Source: Arthrobacter zhangbolii
GTDB lineage: Bacteria > Actinomycetota > Actinomycetes > Actinomycetales > Micrococcaceae
DNA: 64,000 nucleotides
Reading direction: 5' to 3'
Assembly (NCBI RefSeq): GCF_022869865.1
Contig: NZ_CP094984.1
Location: 3,162,001 to 3,226,000 of the forward strand
Shown here piece by piece: positions 1 to 7,612 of the stretch (positions within the stretch are counted from its first letter, which is position 1; each line of letters opens with the position of its first letter). The notes beneath the pieces were generated by a model. It was not told where the DNA came from and ran no database searches. It was given only the letters and a program-made list of their open reading frames with translations. The position numbers and the translations under genes were made by a program.

Positions 1-348
1 GTCCGGGGAGTAGAACCTCGCCCGGGTCTGCAGGTTCTCCCTGCCGGTCAGGATGGGATCCAGCATCGAATCCTGAAAGACCACGCCGATGGCCTCGCGG
101 ACTCCGTTGCCGCGGCGCACCACATCGTGCCCTGCCACCTCCACTGTTCCGGCGTCGAAGGGAAGCACAGTGGTGAGGCAGGAGATTGTGGTGGATTTAC
201 CTGCTCCGTTGGCGCCCAGGAAGGCAAACACGCTGCCTGCCTCCACCTCGAAGGACAAATCGTCCACGGCAGCAACCCGGCCGAACCGTTTGGTCAGCCC
301 CCGCACCGCAATAGCCGAGTCTCCGCGCACCGTTCGCTCCAGTCCCAC
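1..348 (-). CDS. ABC transporter ATP-binding protein, N-terminal part (runs off the left edge)
   Basis: The 116 codons visible encode the start of a cytoplasmic ABC ATPase, probably of a drug or lipid exporter of the DrrA/CcmA type. Walker A GANGAGKST is at about residues 45-53 and the Q-loop VVFQD at about 95-99. The Walker B and signature motifs lie outside the window. I place the start at a GTG 3 bp after the stop of the upstream acetyltransferase, so the two are probably translationally coupled. A nearby ATG is out of frame. The permease partner is not visible, so the substrate is unknown. The ATPase family is secure from the motifs; the exporter class is inference from the sequence around Walker A (TKRFG, then SFEVEAG). 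Confidence 0.85.
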   Translation of the reverse strand, partial: MGLERTVRGDSAIAVRGLTKRFGRVAAVDDLSFEVEAGSVFAFLGANGAGKSTTISCLTTVLPFDAGTVEVAGHDVVRRGNGVREAIGVVFQDSMLDPILTGRENLQTRARFYSPD

Positions 349-351
349 CCA

Positions 352-891
352 TCAGCCGGGCAGATCGTTCCATTCAAAGGGTGTGACCGTCTCGTTTTCC
401 CAGTCAGTCCGAAGTATGGCATAGGCCACGGAAGCGACCCGGGAACCCTCTGCCGTGGGCCACGCCTGACGGTAATGCGCTTCCTTCACGAACCCTGCGC
501 GGACAAACGTTTTACGCATGGCGATGTTGTCTTCCCGGGTCTGGCCCTCAAACCGCACTATCCCGGGCATCTCGGTGAAGACCAGGCGACACAGGGCCCG
601 GACGACGTCGACGCCGAGTCCCTTCCCGCGCCAGCCTTCCGCCAGCCGCAGGTCGAAGACCGGATTATCGTCTCCGAGGTCCTCCAGCACCGTCATGCCC
701 ACGTCCTCGCCGTCGGACCGGATCCAATAGCCCTGCGACTCCCCGCTCCAGAAGTCGCCGGCGGCCACCCGCGACGCGGCCTGCTCCGCCGTTGGAGCAG
801 GGTTCATATGGAAGGGGAAGCGGTTGGCGGAGAGGAATGCGGTAACGGCATCCGCGTCTGCGGCCGTCATCCGGTGAAGGGTGATGCTCAT
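352..891 (-). CDS. GNAT family N-acetyltransferase (RimJ/RimL-like)
   Basis: A 179-residue acetyl-CoA-dependent N-acetyltransferase. The acetyl-CoA pyrophosphate-binding loop RGKGLG is at residues 88-93, followed by the C-terminal GNAT segment with N-x-AMRKTF and GF, typical of the RimJ/RimL subgroup that acetylates protein N-termini or small amines. Length is normal for a single-domain GNAT. It sits directly upstream of the ABC ATPase gene (3 bp gap) and is probably co-transcribed with it, which would suit a resistance or self-protection role, but the acceptor substrate cannot be read from sequence. No signal peptide or membrane segment is present. Confidence 0.85.
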   Translation of the reverse strand: MSITLHRMTAADADAVTAFLSANRFPFHMNPAPTAEQAASRVAAGDFWSGESQGYWIRSDGEDVGMTVLEDLGDDNPVFDLRLAEGWRGKGLGVDVVRALCRLVFTEMPGIVRFEGQTREDNIAMRKTFVRAGFVKEAHYRQAWPTAEGSRVASVAYAILRTDWENETVTPFEWNDLPG

Positions 892-914
892 GCCGGGAGT
901 CTAACCGGCCAACG

Positions 915-1055
915 CTATGGGTGGGTGGTCACCATGATCAGCTGCCAGCCTTCGGGGACCTGCGCCTGCAGCGCTTCACGTGCTTCCAGGAAGCTCTCAC
1001 CCTCGGCTTCCAGTTCCCGGGTTTCGACAGGACGGATAATGCCAGTGACTTTCAT
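915..1055 (-). CDS. Small hypothetical protein (46 aa)
   Basis: A short ORF starting at the ATG that reads MKVTGIIRPVETRELEAEGE. The frame stays open further upstream, but that part looks like untranslated leader, and a GGAAA stretch precedes this ATG. The product is soluble with an acidic middle helix and ends in GWQLIMVTTHP. I do not recognise the family. Small proteins with a sequence of the form 'EAREALQAQVPEGWQL' look like conserved actinobacterial hypotheticals, but that is an impression, not a match I can verify. It lies 23 bp upstream of the GNAT gene on the same strand and may be the first gene of that operon. Confidence 0.55.
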   Translation of the reverse strand: MKVTGIIRPVETRELEAEGESFLEAREALQAQVPEGWQLIMVTTHP

Positions 1056-1250
1056 GTTTCCAGCGTAGGCAGTCCGGCCCCGCAACCGTGGGCCGTCCGG
1101 TGTTGTGTCCCCCACCCCTAGTAGGATCGGGTTTCCACCGGCGGTGCATCCTGCGCTGATTCCCGGGGATCACGTACTCACTGAACACAATCGCCAGGCA
1201 GGTACCTGGTACAAGGCACAAGGCACAAGGCACAAGGAAAGGTCCGTCTC

Positions 1251-1730
1251 ATGGCCGAGGCCCGCAGCGACACCGGGTATCCCGCGTACGCGCACCAGAC
1301 CGGCTACCGGGAAACACCCCCGCCTCCGCTGCCCCCGCAGTCCTCCAGCCGGCGGGTGGCTGCCGGTGTCCTGGCCATTCCGCTGATGATCGTCAACGGG
1401 CTCGGCGCAGCCACCATGTTCACCAGTGACCGGGCCCTTTCCCCGGCCCTTGGAGTGCTGGCGGTGCTATGGCTTGCCCTGACCTGTGCGGTGCTCGCAG
1501 CCGGGATTGGACTCCTGCTCCGGCGCAGCGGCGTCGATAAGAAAGCCCCGATGCTCCTGCTCGGCAGTACAGCGGCGCTGATTGCGGTCGGTGCCCTCAC
1601 CGCCTTCCTCCGTGAGGCAGCAGGGCCCATACTGTTCAGCGCATTCTTCGGCCTGCCGATCATCATTCTGCTCCTGACCCGAATGAGGCGGGAGAAAGCC
1701 GAGCGCGCCGTCCTGAACAAGCGGGCCTGA
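1251..1730 (+). CDS. Hypothetical integral membrane protein (159 aa)
   Basis: An inner-membrane protein with a Pro/Tyr-rich, probably cytoplasmic N-terminus (about residues 1-33, with a PPPPLPPQ run), about four hydrophobic segments (near 36-57, 65-90, 100-118 and 124-142) and a basic C-terminal tail RMRREKAERAVLNKR. No family motif is recognised. The start ATG follows GGAAAGG at good spacing. Just upstream the sequence repeats ACAAGGC three to four times (1209-1236), placing several AAGG-like motifs near the start. It is monocistronic between a divergent gene on the left and a tandem repeat on the right. Confidence 0.6.
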   Translation: MAEARSDTGYPAYAHQTGYRETPPPPLPPQSSSRRVAAGVLAIPLMIVNGLGAATMFTSDRALSPALGVLAVLWLALTCAVLAAGIGLLLRRSGVDKKAPMLLLGSTAALIAVGALTAFLREAAGPILFSAFFGLPIIILLLTRMRREKAERAVLNKRA

Positions 1731-1771
1731 CCGGCCGAGACCCCGCCGGAATTCCCGGACGGAAGCTCGAC

Positions 1772-1841
1772 CCGCCGAATCCCCAGCCCGCCGGAAGCCT
1801 CCGCCGAATCCCCAGCCCGCCGGAAGCATCCGCCGAAGCCC
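1772..1841. repeat. 29-bp tandem repeat, two full copies and a partial third
   Basis: A 29-bp unit beginning CCGCCGAATCCCCAGCCCGC occurs at 1772-1800 and 1801-1829 with one base difference, then begins again at 1830. It fills the space between two convergent genes. Short period, absence of spacers and high GC argue against CRISPR; it looks like a local replication-slippage duplication. Confidence 0.8.
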
Positions 1842-1881
1842 ACCGCCGGGTTCCCCCGCCGGAATCCCCCGACCCGGGGTA

Positions 1882-2604
1882 TTAGAGCGCAGTACCCGTT
1901 TCCGCTGCGAGGGCCTGCAGCAGCTCGTCCTGGAAAGCGGTGTCCAGAACAGCGGCATGGGGCTGTCTGCGCCTCCTGTGGTACCAGTAGCCGCCGCTGG
2001 TGAGCGCGTCGGGATCCTCGCTGGCCGCGAGCCATTCCTGGGTTTCGTGGCCCAGGGCAAAATCATCCGGCGCGTTCGGGCCGCCCATTTTGGTAGGCAC
2101 CCAGCCCGGATCCACCGCGTTGGCCAGCACCTGCGGACGGCGGCGGGCAAGGGCGGCGGAGAACGTGGTCACGTAGAGTTTGCTGTCCGCGTAGGATCCC
2201 GGTTTTCCGCCGGTCCAGTCGGCGCCGGACAGTGAGGGACGGCCGCTGAAGTGGGAGCTGCTGCTCAGGTAGATGTGCCGCTGCGGTTCCTCGAGCAGGG
2301 CGGTGAGCAGGTAGGGTGCCACCACGTTGACTTCCAGCACGGACGGACCGGTTTCCACACCGGCGTTATGGATCACCGAATCGAGGCGGTGGCCCGTGTT
2401 CAGGGTCCCGGCCAGGTTCCGTACCGAGTCCCGGTCCGCAAAGTCGGCCACCACTGCTTCCGCACCGCGGTCCAGCAGCGGTTCGAGGGCGGAGGTCCGC
2501 TCCCTGCTGCGGGCATGGACGACGACGTCGTGTCCGGCGGTAAGCAGCGCATCCGCCGCGGCGTACCCCAGTCCGTCAGTGGAACCGGTAACGAGGATCC
2601 TCAT
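1882..2604 (-). CDS. SDR family NAD(P)-dependent oxidoreductase
   Basis: A classical-type short-chain dehydrogenase/reductase of 240 residues. The dinucleotide-binding glycine motif TGSTDGLG is at residues 6-13, the NAG motif (HNAG) near 79-82, the catalytic Ser in the run SSSS near 114-118, and the catalytic Tyr138-x3-Lys142 (YADSK). The substrate is unknown; the family reduces or oxidises alcohols and ketones in the cytosol. I start at the ATG giving MRILVTG, 10 bp after AAAGG; a GTG three codons earlier is an alternative. The gene is next to, and could be controlled by, the PadR regulator upstream on the same strand (41 bp gap). Confidence 0.9.
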   Translation of the reverse strand: MRILVTGSTDGLGYAAADALLTAGHDVVVHARSRERTSALEPLLDRGAEAVVADFADRDSVRNLAGTLNTGHRLDSVIHNAGVETGPSVLEVNVVAPYLLTALLEEPQRHIYLSSSSHFSGRPSLSGADWTGGKPGSYADSKLYVTTFSAALARRRPQVLANAVDPGWVPTKMGGPNAPDDFALGHETQEWLAASEDPDALTSGGYWYHRRRRQPHAAVLDTAFQDELLQALAAETGTAL

Positions 2605-2645
2605 CAGCTGCACGCCTTTCCCTTTAGGCCCGGCACCGCACCGGA

Positions 2646-2984
2646 CTATTCAACGAGGTTCGCCCTGATACCGGCGAGGAACTGCTCGCCCGCCCCGGTC
2701 AGGGAAATGTCCTTCCGCCGGGCTCCGGTCCGGGGCACCTCCACCTCTTCACCGTGCAGGAGTCCCGCGTCCTGAAGCCGTTTCAATGTCCGGTAGAGGC
2801 TGCGCTCGGTGATCTTCCATCCTGTACCGGAGGCAACCCCTGCGGCAATGCCGGCCACTGTGACCGGCTGGTGCTCGGCCACCACCCGCAGGATCACCGG
2901 TGTCAGCATCGATTTTTTGTAAGTCTCCACCCAGGAGGCGATTCGCGCCCGGATCCATTCCTCTTCCTCTGAGGGATGTGCCAC
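2646..2984 (-). CDS. PadR-like winged-helix transcriptional regulator
   Basis: A 112-residue DNA-binding protein. The winged helix spans about residues 20-100: the recognition helix region ERSLYRTLKRLQDAGLL is followed by a wing with RRKDISLTGAG, the usual PadR pattern. It lacks the long C-terminal dimerisation helix of PadR-s1 and resembles the short PadR-s2 group. It starts with a GTG 3 bp after the stop of the membrane-protein gene; the ribosome-binding site overlaps that stop, so coupling is likely. PadR repressors usually control an adjacent membrane protein, here the 149-residue protein upstream, and often themselves. A candidate operator lies at 3461-3473. Confidence 0.8.
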   Translation of the reverse strand: MAHPSEEEEWIRARIASWVETYKKSMLTPVILRVVAEHQPVTVAGIAAGVASGTGWKITERSLYRTLKRLQDAGLLHGEEVEVPRTGARRKDISLTGAGEQFLAGIRANLVE

Positions 2985-2987
2985 CCC

Positions 2988-3437
2988 TTAGTCCTCCCAC
3001 CCACGGCCCAGGACGGACCCGGCCAGGTGGATCAGCACGCCGGTCCCCCACACGGCACTCATCAGCAGCGTGGCTCCGAACCAGGGCGTTGCCAGCAGCT
3101 CCTGCGCCGCCTGCGCTTCCGTTCCGTCTGGTCCCAAGGCGAACAGCCGAATGACGGCGTGCAGGTTAAAGGACGCGGTGACGGCGAGGAAGGCAATGAC
3201 GTGGGCGATGGCCAGTCCAAAGCGGATCCGGGTCAGCCGGCGGTAATTGCGCCAGATCCAGGCTGCGGTTCCGGCGGCCACCGCAGCGGTCAATGCGCCG
3301 CCGGCAACGCCGATTCCTCCCCCGGTCAGGGCGATGACGGCTTGGACCAATGCCATGGCGGCAACCAGGGCCAGCAGATACGGCAGCAGGAGGGAGCGGG
3401 CGTTGAGGGTGCCTGACGAGGCTGTAGTGGTGTCCAT
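2988..3437 (-). CDS. Hypothetical four-TM membrane protein, first gene of a PadR operon
   Basis: A 149-residue inner-membrane protein with four hydrophobic segments (about residues 18-38, 42-62, 78-98 and 118-140) and a positively charged loop RNYRRLTRIR after the second. No enzymatic motif is seen and I do not recognise the family. It is translated just ahead of the PadR gene (3 bp gap), which suggests that the regulator senses something linked to this protein. I chose the ATG giving MDTTTASS; a GTG three codons upstream is the alternative. Confidence 0.65.
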   Translation of the reverse strand: MDTTTASSGTLNARSLLLPYLLALVAAMALVQAVIALTGGGIGVAGGALTAAVAAGTAAWIWRNYRRLTRIRFGLAIAHVIAFLAVTASFNLHAVIRLFALGPDGTEAQAAQELLATPWFGATLLMSAVWGTGVLIHLAGSVLGRGWED

Positions 3438-3460
3438 GGCTGGCACTGTACCAATAGAAC

Positions 3461-3473
3461 ACTACCTACGGTA
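3461..3473. promoter_or_regulatory. Candidate operator, inverted repeat CTACC-TAC-GGTAG
   Basis: A perfect inverted repeat with 5-bp arms and a 3-bp centre lies 24 bp upstream of the membrane protein-PadR operon. Position and symmetry suit an autoregulatory PadR site; the assignment is inference. Confidence 0.4.
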
Positions 3474-3538
3474 GGGGTATATTTCCGGTACCCGGAACAG
3501 GAAAGGACCTGCAGCATGGACAGGCCCTGAGGAACATG

Positions 3539-3583
3539 AAAAAGGGGCCCGCTCCCCTTGCTAACAGGGAAAGCGGACCCCTT
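3539..3583 (-). terminator. Intrinsic terminator of tRNA-Ala
   Basis: Read on the minus strand, a GC-rich stem (GGGGTCCGCT pairing with AGCGGGCCCC, one G-T pair) closes a short loop and is followed directly by TTTTT. It lies 9 bp past the tRNA 3' end. Confidence 0.8.
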
Positions 3584-3591
3584 CGGATCTG

Positions 3592-3664
3592 TGGAGCTTA
3601 GGGGAATCGAACCCCTGACCTTTTCATTGCGAACGAAACGCTCTACCAACTGAGCTAAAGCCCC
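3592..3664 (-). tRNA. tRNA-Ala (anticodon CGC)
   Basis: A 73-nt cloverleaf with acceptor GGGGCTT pairing with AAGCTCC (one G-T), D arm GCTC-AGTTGGTA-GAGC, anticodon stem TTTCG/TGAAA with loop TTCGCAA, and T arm GGGGTTCGAATCCCC. Anticodon CGC reads GCG, an alanine codon heavily used in this GC-rich genome. CCA is not encoded, as is common in Actinobacteria. Confidence 0.95.
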
Positions 3665-3891
3665 AAACTGCGCCACACGGCGCGGGTCCGGCATCGCCTT
3701 CGGCATCAAAGCCGACATCACACCGGATAACCACCCGCTAGGCTACATCGATTCTAATCACGCCGCCGTGCCGCAGCCAAACCATAAGCCCCCTTTGGAA
3801 GTCCTGCACGGTGTCGTTACGGTGGTGGCAAGGCCGCGGCCGGAGCCCGGGCACGGCCGAAGGCAAGCTCACCGGAATCAAGGAGAATCCC

Positions 3892-4296
3892 ATGTCCGTG
3901 ATCACCAAAATGCTCGAAAGCCACCCCGCCGGCCCCCGCGCCGCAGATCCCCGACTGCTGGCCGAATGCCTCGAAGCCTGCGGCGAATGTGCCTCCGTCT
4001 GCAATGCCTGCGCAGACGCCTGCCTGGGCGAGGACATGCTCGGCGATTTGGTCACCTGTATCCGGACCAATTTGGACTGTGCGCAAATCTGCGCCGCCAC
4101 GGCCGCTGTGCTGTCCCGGACAGCAACCACGGGCCCCGCAACCGCCGCCCTGCTACATGCCTGCATGGCAGCCTGCGCTGCCTGCGCCGAGGAATGCCAG
4201 CAGCACGCGTCCATGCATGAGCACTGCCGGATCTGCGCCGAGGCCTGCCGGCGCTGCCTTAACGCCTGCGAAAAACTCCTGGTCTCGCTGGGCTGA
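3892..4296 (+). CDS. Cys-rich four-helix-bundle protein, copper-storage (Csp/DUF326) type
   Basis: A 134-residue helical protein with about 18 cysteines arranged as CxxxC pairs facing one bundle core (for example ECLEACGECASVCNACADAC). This is the hallmark of the DUF326/Csp family, whose members bind many Cu(I) ions inside a four-helix bundle. It lacks a signal peptide, so it would be a cytosolic store like Csp3. His-rich residues near the C-terminus (HASMHEHC) could guide metal entry. AAGGAG precedes the chosen ATG; the frame is open 27 codons further upstream but without a ribosome site. A metal-type P-type ATPase lies about 1 kb downstream, which is suggestive of shared metal handling but is not operonic. 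Confidence 0.85.
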   Translation: MSVITKMLESHPAGPRAADPRLLAECLEACGECASVCNACADACLGEDMLGDLVTCIRTNLDCAQICAATAAVLSRTATTGPATAALLHACMAACAACAEECQQHASMHEHCRICAEACRRCLNACEKLLVSLG

Positions 4297-4319
4297 CCCG
4301 GCCCCGCTGCCGGGGAAAC

Positions 4320-4835
4320 CTAGGAACGCCGGGACAGCACCAGGCCGCGCACATAAGCAGCCTGGCCGGCGTGCTCCAGGCAATCCGCGAGGATGCTCAC
4401 CAGCCGGACACCGAGCGTGACGGGCGGATCCCAGGCCCGGTCCACCACCTGGTCCAGGTCCTGTGCGGAGAGCCCGGAAACAAATGCCTCCGTCCGGGCA
4501 TGGACATCGTCGTAATAGCCCAGCAGCACCTCGGCGGAATGCACCCGCACCTGCGCCACCTGCTCGGAGGTATGCCCGTACCCGGTATCCTCCACGGCCA
4601 GCGGCAACCCCACCCGTTTGGCCCAGCCGTCCGCGGTCCAGGCCTGTTCCTGCCCGGCGACGTCGGCAATCTGGGCGTCCTCCACCCGGCCAAGGTGCCA
4701 GATCAACCAGGCAATGGAGTTCCCCTCCGGGTATGGGCGGTGGTTCAGGGCATCGGCGTCCAGATCCTGGACGGTCCGGCGAACCGTCTCGGGGAGGCGT
4801 CCGAAGGCATCAATTAACAGGTCACTCTGGTCCAT
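4320..4835 (-). CDS. DinB/mycothiol-dependent family protein (DUF664-like)
   Basis: A 171-residue DinB-superfamily four-helix protein. Metal-ligand histidines are visible in WLIWHLGRVED (about residue 48) and DCLEHAGQAAYVRG (about residue 156), with a third in between (VHART). Family members in Actinobacteria are often mycothiol-dependent isomerases or S-transferases, but many are uncharacterised. The NHRPYPEGNSIAW sequence is typical of the DUF664 subgroup. It is monocistronic and convergent with the Cys-rich protein gene. Whether it uses mycothiol is inference from family and lineage. Confidence 0.8.
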   Translation of the reverse strand: MDQSDLLIDAFGRLPETVRRTVQDLDADALNHRPYPEGNSIAWLIWHLGRVEDAQIADVAGQEQAWTADGWAKRVGLPLAVEDTGYGHTSEQVAQVRVHSAEVLLGYYDDVHARTEAFVSGLSAQDLDQVVDRAWDPPVTLGVRLVSILADCLEHAGQAAYVRGLVLSRRS

Positions 4836-4982
4836 GAGGGCAAACTCCGACGGGTTGGCGGGCAGGGTGTCGCCATCCTTTCACGTGCCTGGCACACCGT
4901 GAAGAGCCGAAGTGGCTGGCTGCGGCAGAAAAACCGGCGCAGAGTGGGTGCGCATGGACCCGTCCCGCCCTAAAATTGCCGG

Positions 4983-5204
4983 ATGAGCTGGACTGACGAG
5001 CGTCCCGCATGGCTTCCGCCCCTTCCGTCACCACACCGCGGCCTCCTCCGGATCACGCTGGGCCTGATCCTGGTGTGCGGCACCATGCTGACCTGCCTGG
5101 CAGTTGCCGCATTCGGTGCCCTCCTGAGCATGTACTTACTCTGGCCCCTCGCCGTCGGGCTCCTGCTCCTGATGTCCGGCCTGCTCAGCCGCCGCGTCCT
5201 CTAG
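4983..5204 (+). CDS. Small two-TM membrane protein (73 aa)
   Basis: A small protein with an N-terminal soluble stretch (MSWTDERPAWLPPLPSP) and two adjacent hydrophobic segments (about residues 23-46 and 50-68), ending in RRVL. Nothing identifies its function. It stands alone on the plus strand ahead of the P-type ATPase gene (84 bp gap). Confidence 0.5.
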   Translation: MSWTDERPAWLPPLPSPHRGLLRITLGLILVCGTMLTCLAVAAFGALLSMYLLWPLAVGLLLLMSGLLSRRVL

Positions 5205-5287
5205 CCCACCGAATGCCGGGACGGTGGCTTAGTTAGGTGAGGTTTCGCTTGCTGGAAACCCCGCACCGACAGGCCTACAACAGAGAC

Positions 5288-7396
5288 ATGGCCACTCTGT
5301 TCCGTCTCCCCCGCGCGGTCCGCCGCTATCCGCTGGTGTTCGCCACCGTGCTGGCGGGTGTGGCGGTTCTGCTGCTGCAGTGGGCCGGTGCGGGCACTGC
5401 CGCTGCCTGGACCGCCAGCCTCTTCGCCTCGGCGGTGGCACTGAAAACCGCTGCGGGCATGGTCCGGGACATCCGGGCCGGCAACTGGGGGCTGGATATT
5501 CTGGCGGTTATCGCCATTGCGGCCACGGTTGCCGTGGGGGAATACCTGGCGGCGCTGATCATCGTGCTGATGCTCTCCGGCGGGCAGGCCCTGGAAGACT
5601 ATGCCGCCGGGCGGGCCCGCGGTGAACTGGATGCCCTGCTGGAACGCGCACCGCAGCGTGCGCACCGGTTTCCCGGCGGCGACACCACAGCGGCCGCCGA
5701 GGACATTCCGGCCACGGAGGTGGTTGCCGGTGACCTGCTGCTGATCCGTCCGGCCGAGGTGGTGCCGGTGGACGGGGAACTCGTCTCCCCCGAAGGCGGC
5801 TTTGACGAATCCTCGCTGACCGGCGAGCCGCTGCCGGTTACCCGCTACGCCGGCGACGCCGTGCTCAGCGGTTCGGTCAACGGCACCCGCGCCGTACTGC
5901 TGCGGGCCACCGCCACGGCGGAGAACAGCCAGTACCAGCGCATTGTTGCGCTGGTGGCCGAAGCCGCAGGGTCCAAGGCACCGGTGGTCCGGCTTGCAGA
6001 CCGTTTCGCGGTTCCCTTCACTGCTGTTTCCCTGCTGATCGCCGGGGTGGCGTGGGCGTTGAGCGGTGACCCCGTGCGGTTTGCCGAGGTGCTGGTCCTG
6101 GCCACGCCGTGCCCGTTGCTGATTGCCGCTCCCGTGGCATTCCTGGGCGGAATGAGCCGTTCGGCCCGCGCCGGGATCATCGTCAAGGGCGGAGCCGTGC
6201 TGGAGCAGCTGTCCAAAGCCGAGAGTGCGGCCTTCGACAAAACCGGCACCTTGACGCACGGGCAGCCCGAACTCGTGGAGGTCCGTCCGCAGCCCGGCTT
6301 TGGGGCGGAGGAAGTGCTCGGCCTGGCGGCCTCGGCAGAGCAGTACTCTTCCCACGTCCTGGCCGCCGCGGTGCAGCAGGCAGCCGCAGCCCGCGGACTT
6401 GGCCTCCAGTCCTCCCGGGACGCCCGGGAAGTGGCAACCAACGGTGTGGAAGCCGTGCTGGGCGGGCACACCGTCCGCGTGGGCAAGGAACGCTTTGTGG
6501 CTGAAACCGCCGCTGACACGGTTCCGGCACACCTGGAACCGGGCCAGATGGTGGTTTACGTCGGCATCGACGGACACTTTGCCGGCACCCTGATCATGAG
6601 TGATGCGGTGCGGGAAAACGCCGCCGCCACCCTGCACCGCCTGGCCGCACTCGGCATCCGGCGCACCGTGATGCTGACCGGAGACGGTCCGGGCACGGCA
6701 GGCGCCGTGGCGGCAGGACTCGGGATCACCGATGTCCGGGCCGGGCTGCTGCCCGCGGACAAGGTGGACGCGGTACGCACGCTCTCGCCCCGGCCGGTGA
6801 TTATGGTGGGCGACGGCGTCAATGACGCTCCGGTGCTGGCGGCCGCCGACGTCGGCATCGCCATGGGGGCGCGCGGCTCCACCGCCGCCAGCGAATCCGC
6901 CGACGTTGTGCTGGTGGCCGACGACATCAGCCGGGTGGCCGACGCCGTGGAGATCGGCCGCCGGACCATGCGGGTGGCTTTGAGCAGCATCTGGTTGGGC
7001 ATCATCCTGAGCGTAGGGCTGATGCTGACCGCCGCCTTCGGGTTCATTCCCGCGGTGGCCGGCGCCCTGACGCAGGAAGCGGTGGACCTGGCGGCCATCC
7101 TCAACGCCCTCCGGGCACTGCATGGCGGCCGGCGGCCGGGTGCCGCCGCCCGGGAGACGCGCTCCGGGGCAGACCGCGGGGCAGGCAGCGACGCGGATGG
7201 TGGGACAGACGGCGACGCGGATGGTGGGACAGACAGCGGCACGGACGGCGGGGCAGGCACCGGGACGGGCGGTGGGACAGGCACCGGCGCGGACGGCAGC
7301 ATGGACGGCGGGACAGGCAGCGGGACGGACTCCGGCCCAGGCAGTGGGCAGGACAGCGGGCCGGCACCGACAAAGCCGTTTTTCCGGGCCGAATAA
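5288..7396 (+). CDS. Heavy-metal translocating P1B-type ATPase with TPC motif and Gly/Asp-rich tail
   Basis: A 702-residue ion pump. Seen in order: no N-terminal metal-binding domain; TMs from about residue 14; actuator TGE at 178-180; transmembrane TPC at 273-275 in place of the common CPC; phosphorylation motif DKTGT at 317-321; and the hinge GDGVND in the last third. The P1B HP dipeptide reads HV (SSHVLA, 356-357). The TPC/HV combination marks a less studied P1B subclass, so the metal is uncertain (Cd, Zn, Co or other). Residues about 620-702 are an unusual low-complexity tail of Gly, Asp, Thr and Ser encoded by DNA repeats. The start ATG gives MATLFRLPRA; the frame extends 17 codons upstream without support. 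Confidence 0.9.
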   Translation: MATLFRLPRAVRRYPLVFATVLAGVAVLLLQWAGAGTAAAWTASLFASAVALKTAAGMVRDIRAGNWGLDILAVIAIAATVAVGEYLAALIIVLMLSGGQALEDYAAGRARGELDALLERAPQRAHRFPGGDTTAAAEDIPATEVVAGDLLLIRPAEVVPVDGELVSPEGGFDESSLTGEPLPVTRYAGDAVLSGSVNGTRAVLLRATATAENSQYQRIVALVAEAAGSKAPVVRLADRFAVPFTAVSLLIAGVAWALSGDPVRFAEVLVLATPCPLLIAAPVAFLGGMSRSARAGIIVKGGAVLEQLSKAESAAFDKTGTLTHGQPELVEVRPQPGFGAEEVLGLAASAEQYSSHVLAAAVQQAAAARGLGLQSSRDAREVATNGVEAVLGGHTVRVGKERFVAETAADTVPAHLEPGQMVVYVGIDGHFAGTLIMSDAVRENAAATLHRLAALGIRRTVMLTGDGPGTAGAVAAGLGITDVRAGLLPADKVDAVRTLSPRPVIMVGDGVNDAPVLAAADVGIAMGARGSTAASESADVVLVADDISRVADAVEIGRRTMRVALSSIWLGIILSVGLMLTAAFGFIPAVAGALTQEAVDLAAILNALRALHGGRRPGAAARETRSGADRGAGSDADGGTDGDADGGTDSGTDGGAGTGTGGGTGTGADGSMDGGTGSGTDSGPGSGQDSGPAPTKPFFRAE
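7157..7372. repeat. Degenerate simple-sequence repeat inside the P-type ATPase 3' end
   Basis: Alternating GACGGCGGGACAGGC-like and GCGGATGGTGGGACAGAC-like units tile the last 70 codons of the ATPase. One 24-bp stretch containing GCGACGCGGATGGTGGGACA is duplicated exactly. It keeps the reading frame and encodes a Gly/Asp/Thr/Ser tract. Confidence 0.75.
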
Positions 7397-7503
7397 GCCT
7401 GCACCCTCTCTCCCCCACCCGCACACCGGCATCGGGATACGCCGATGAGCAGGTACGCCGATGACGGGACAAATGTGCCGCCGCGTTGGTGCCGCTATGG
7501 CTT

Positions 7504-7573
7504 TGCACGGGTTCCGGAGGCAGGCTATTGAAGCGGGGAAAATCCCGCGTGCACCAGCCGTCGGGGCGCCGAC
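7504..7573 (+). ncRNA. Candidate structured 5' leader of the SLC13 permease gene
   Basis: Two stems nest within one another: outer TGCAC (7504-7508) with GTGCA (7549-7553), enclosing GCGGG (7533-7537) with CCCGC (7544-7548) around a GAAAAT loop and a 24-nt 5' internal bulge. A second hairpin, GTCGG-ggcg-CCGAC, follows at 7560-7573. This compact fold ends about 40 nt before the permease start. It does not match any riboswitch consensus I can recall, so I list it only as a candidate regulatory RNA. Confidence 0.35.
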
Positions 7574-7612
7574 CCAGGGGTGAGAAGTGGATACAACCGA
7601 AAGCCCGGTCGC

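Noticed and set aside
5228-5250. DtxR/IdeR iron box upstream of the P-type ATPase
   Set aside because: TTAGTTAGGTGAGG shares words with the consensus but lacks the symmetric second half.
5201-7432. 743-codon open frame antisense to the P-type ATPase
   Set aside because: It covers the ATPase on the opposite strand and its product is Gly/Arg/His/Gln-rich without any domain. Such frames are common in GC-rich coding DNA.
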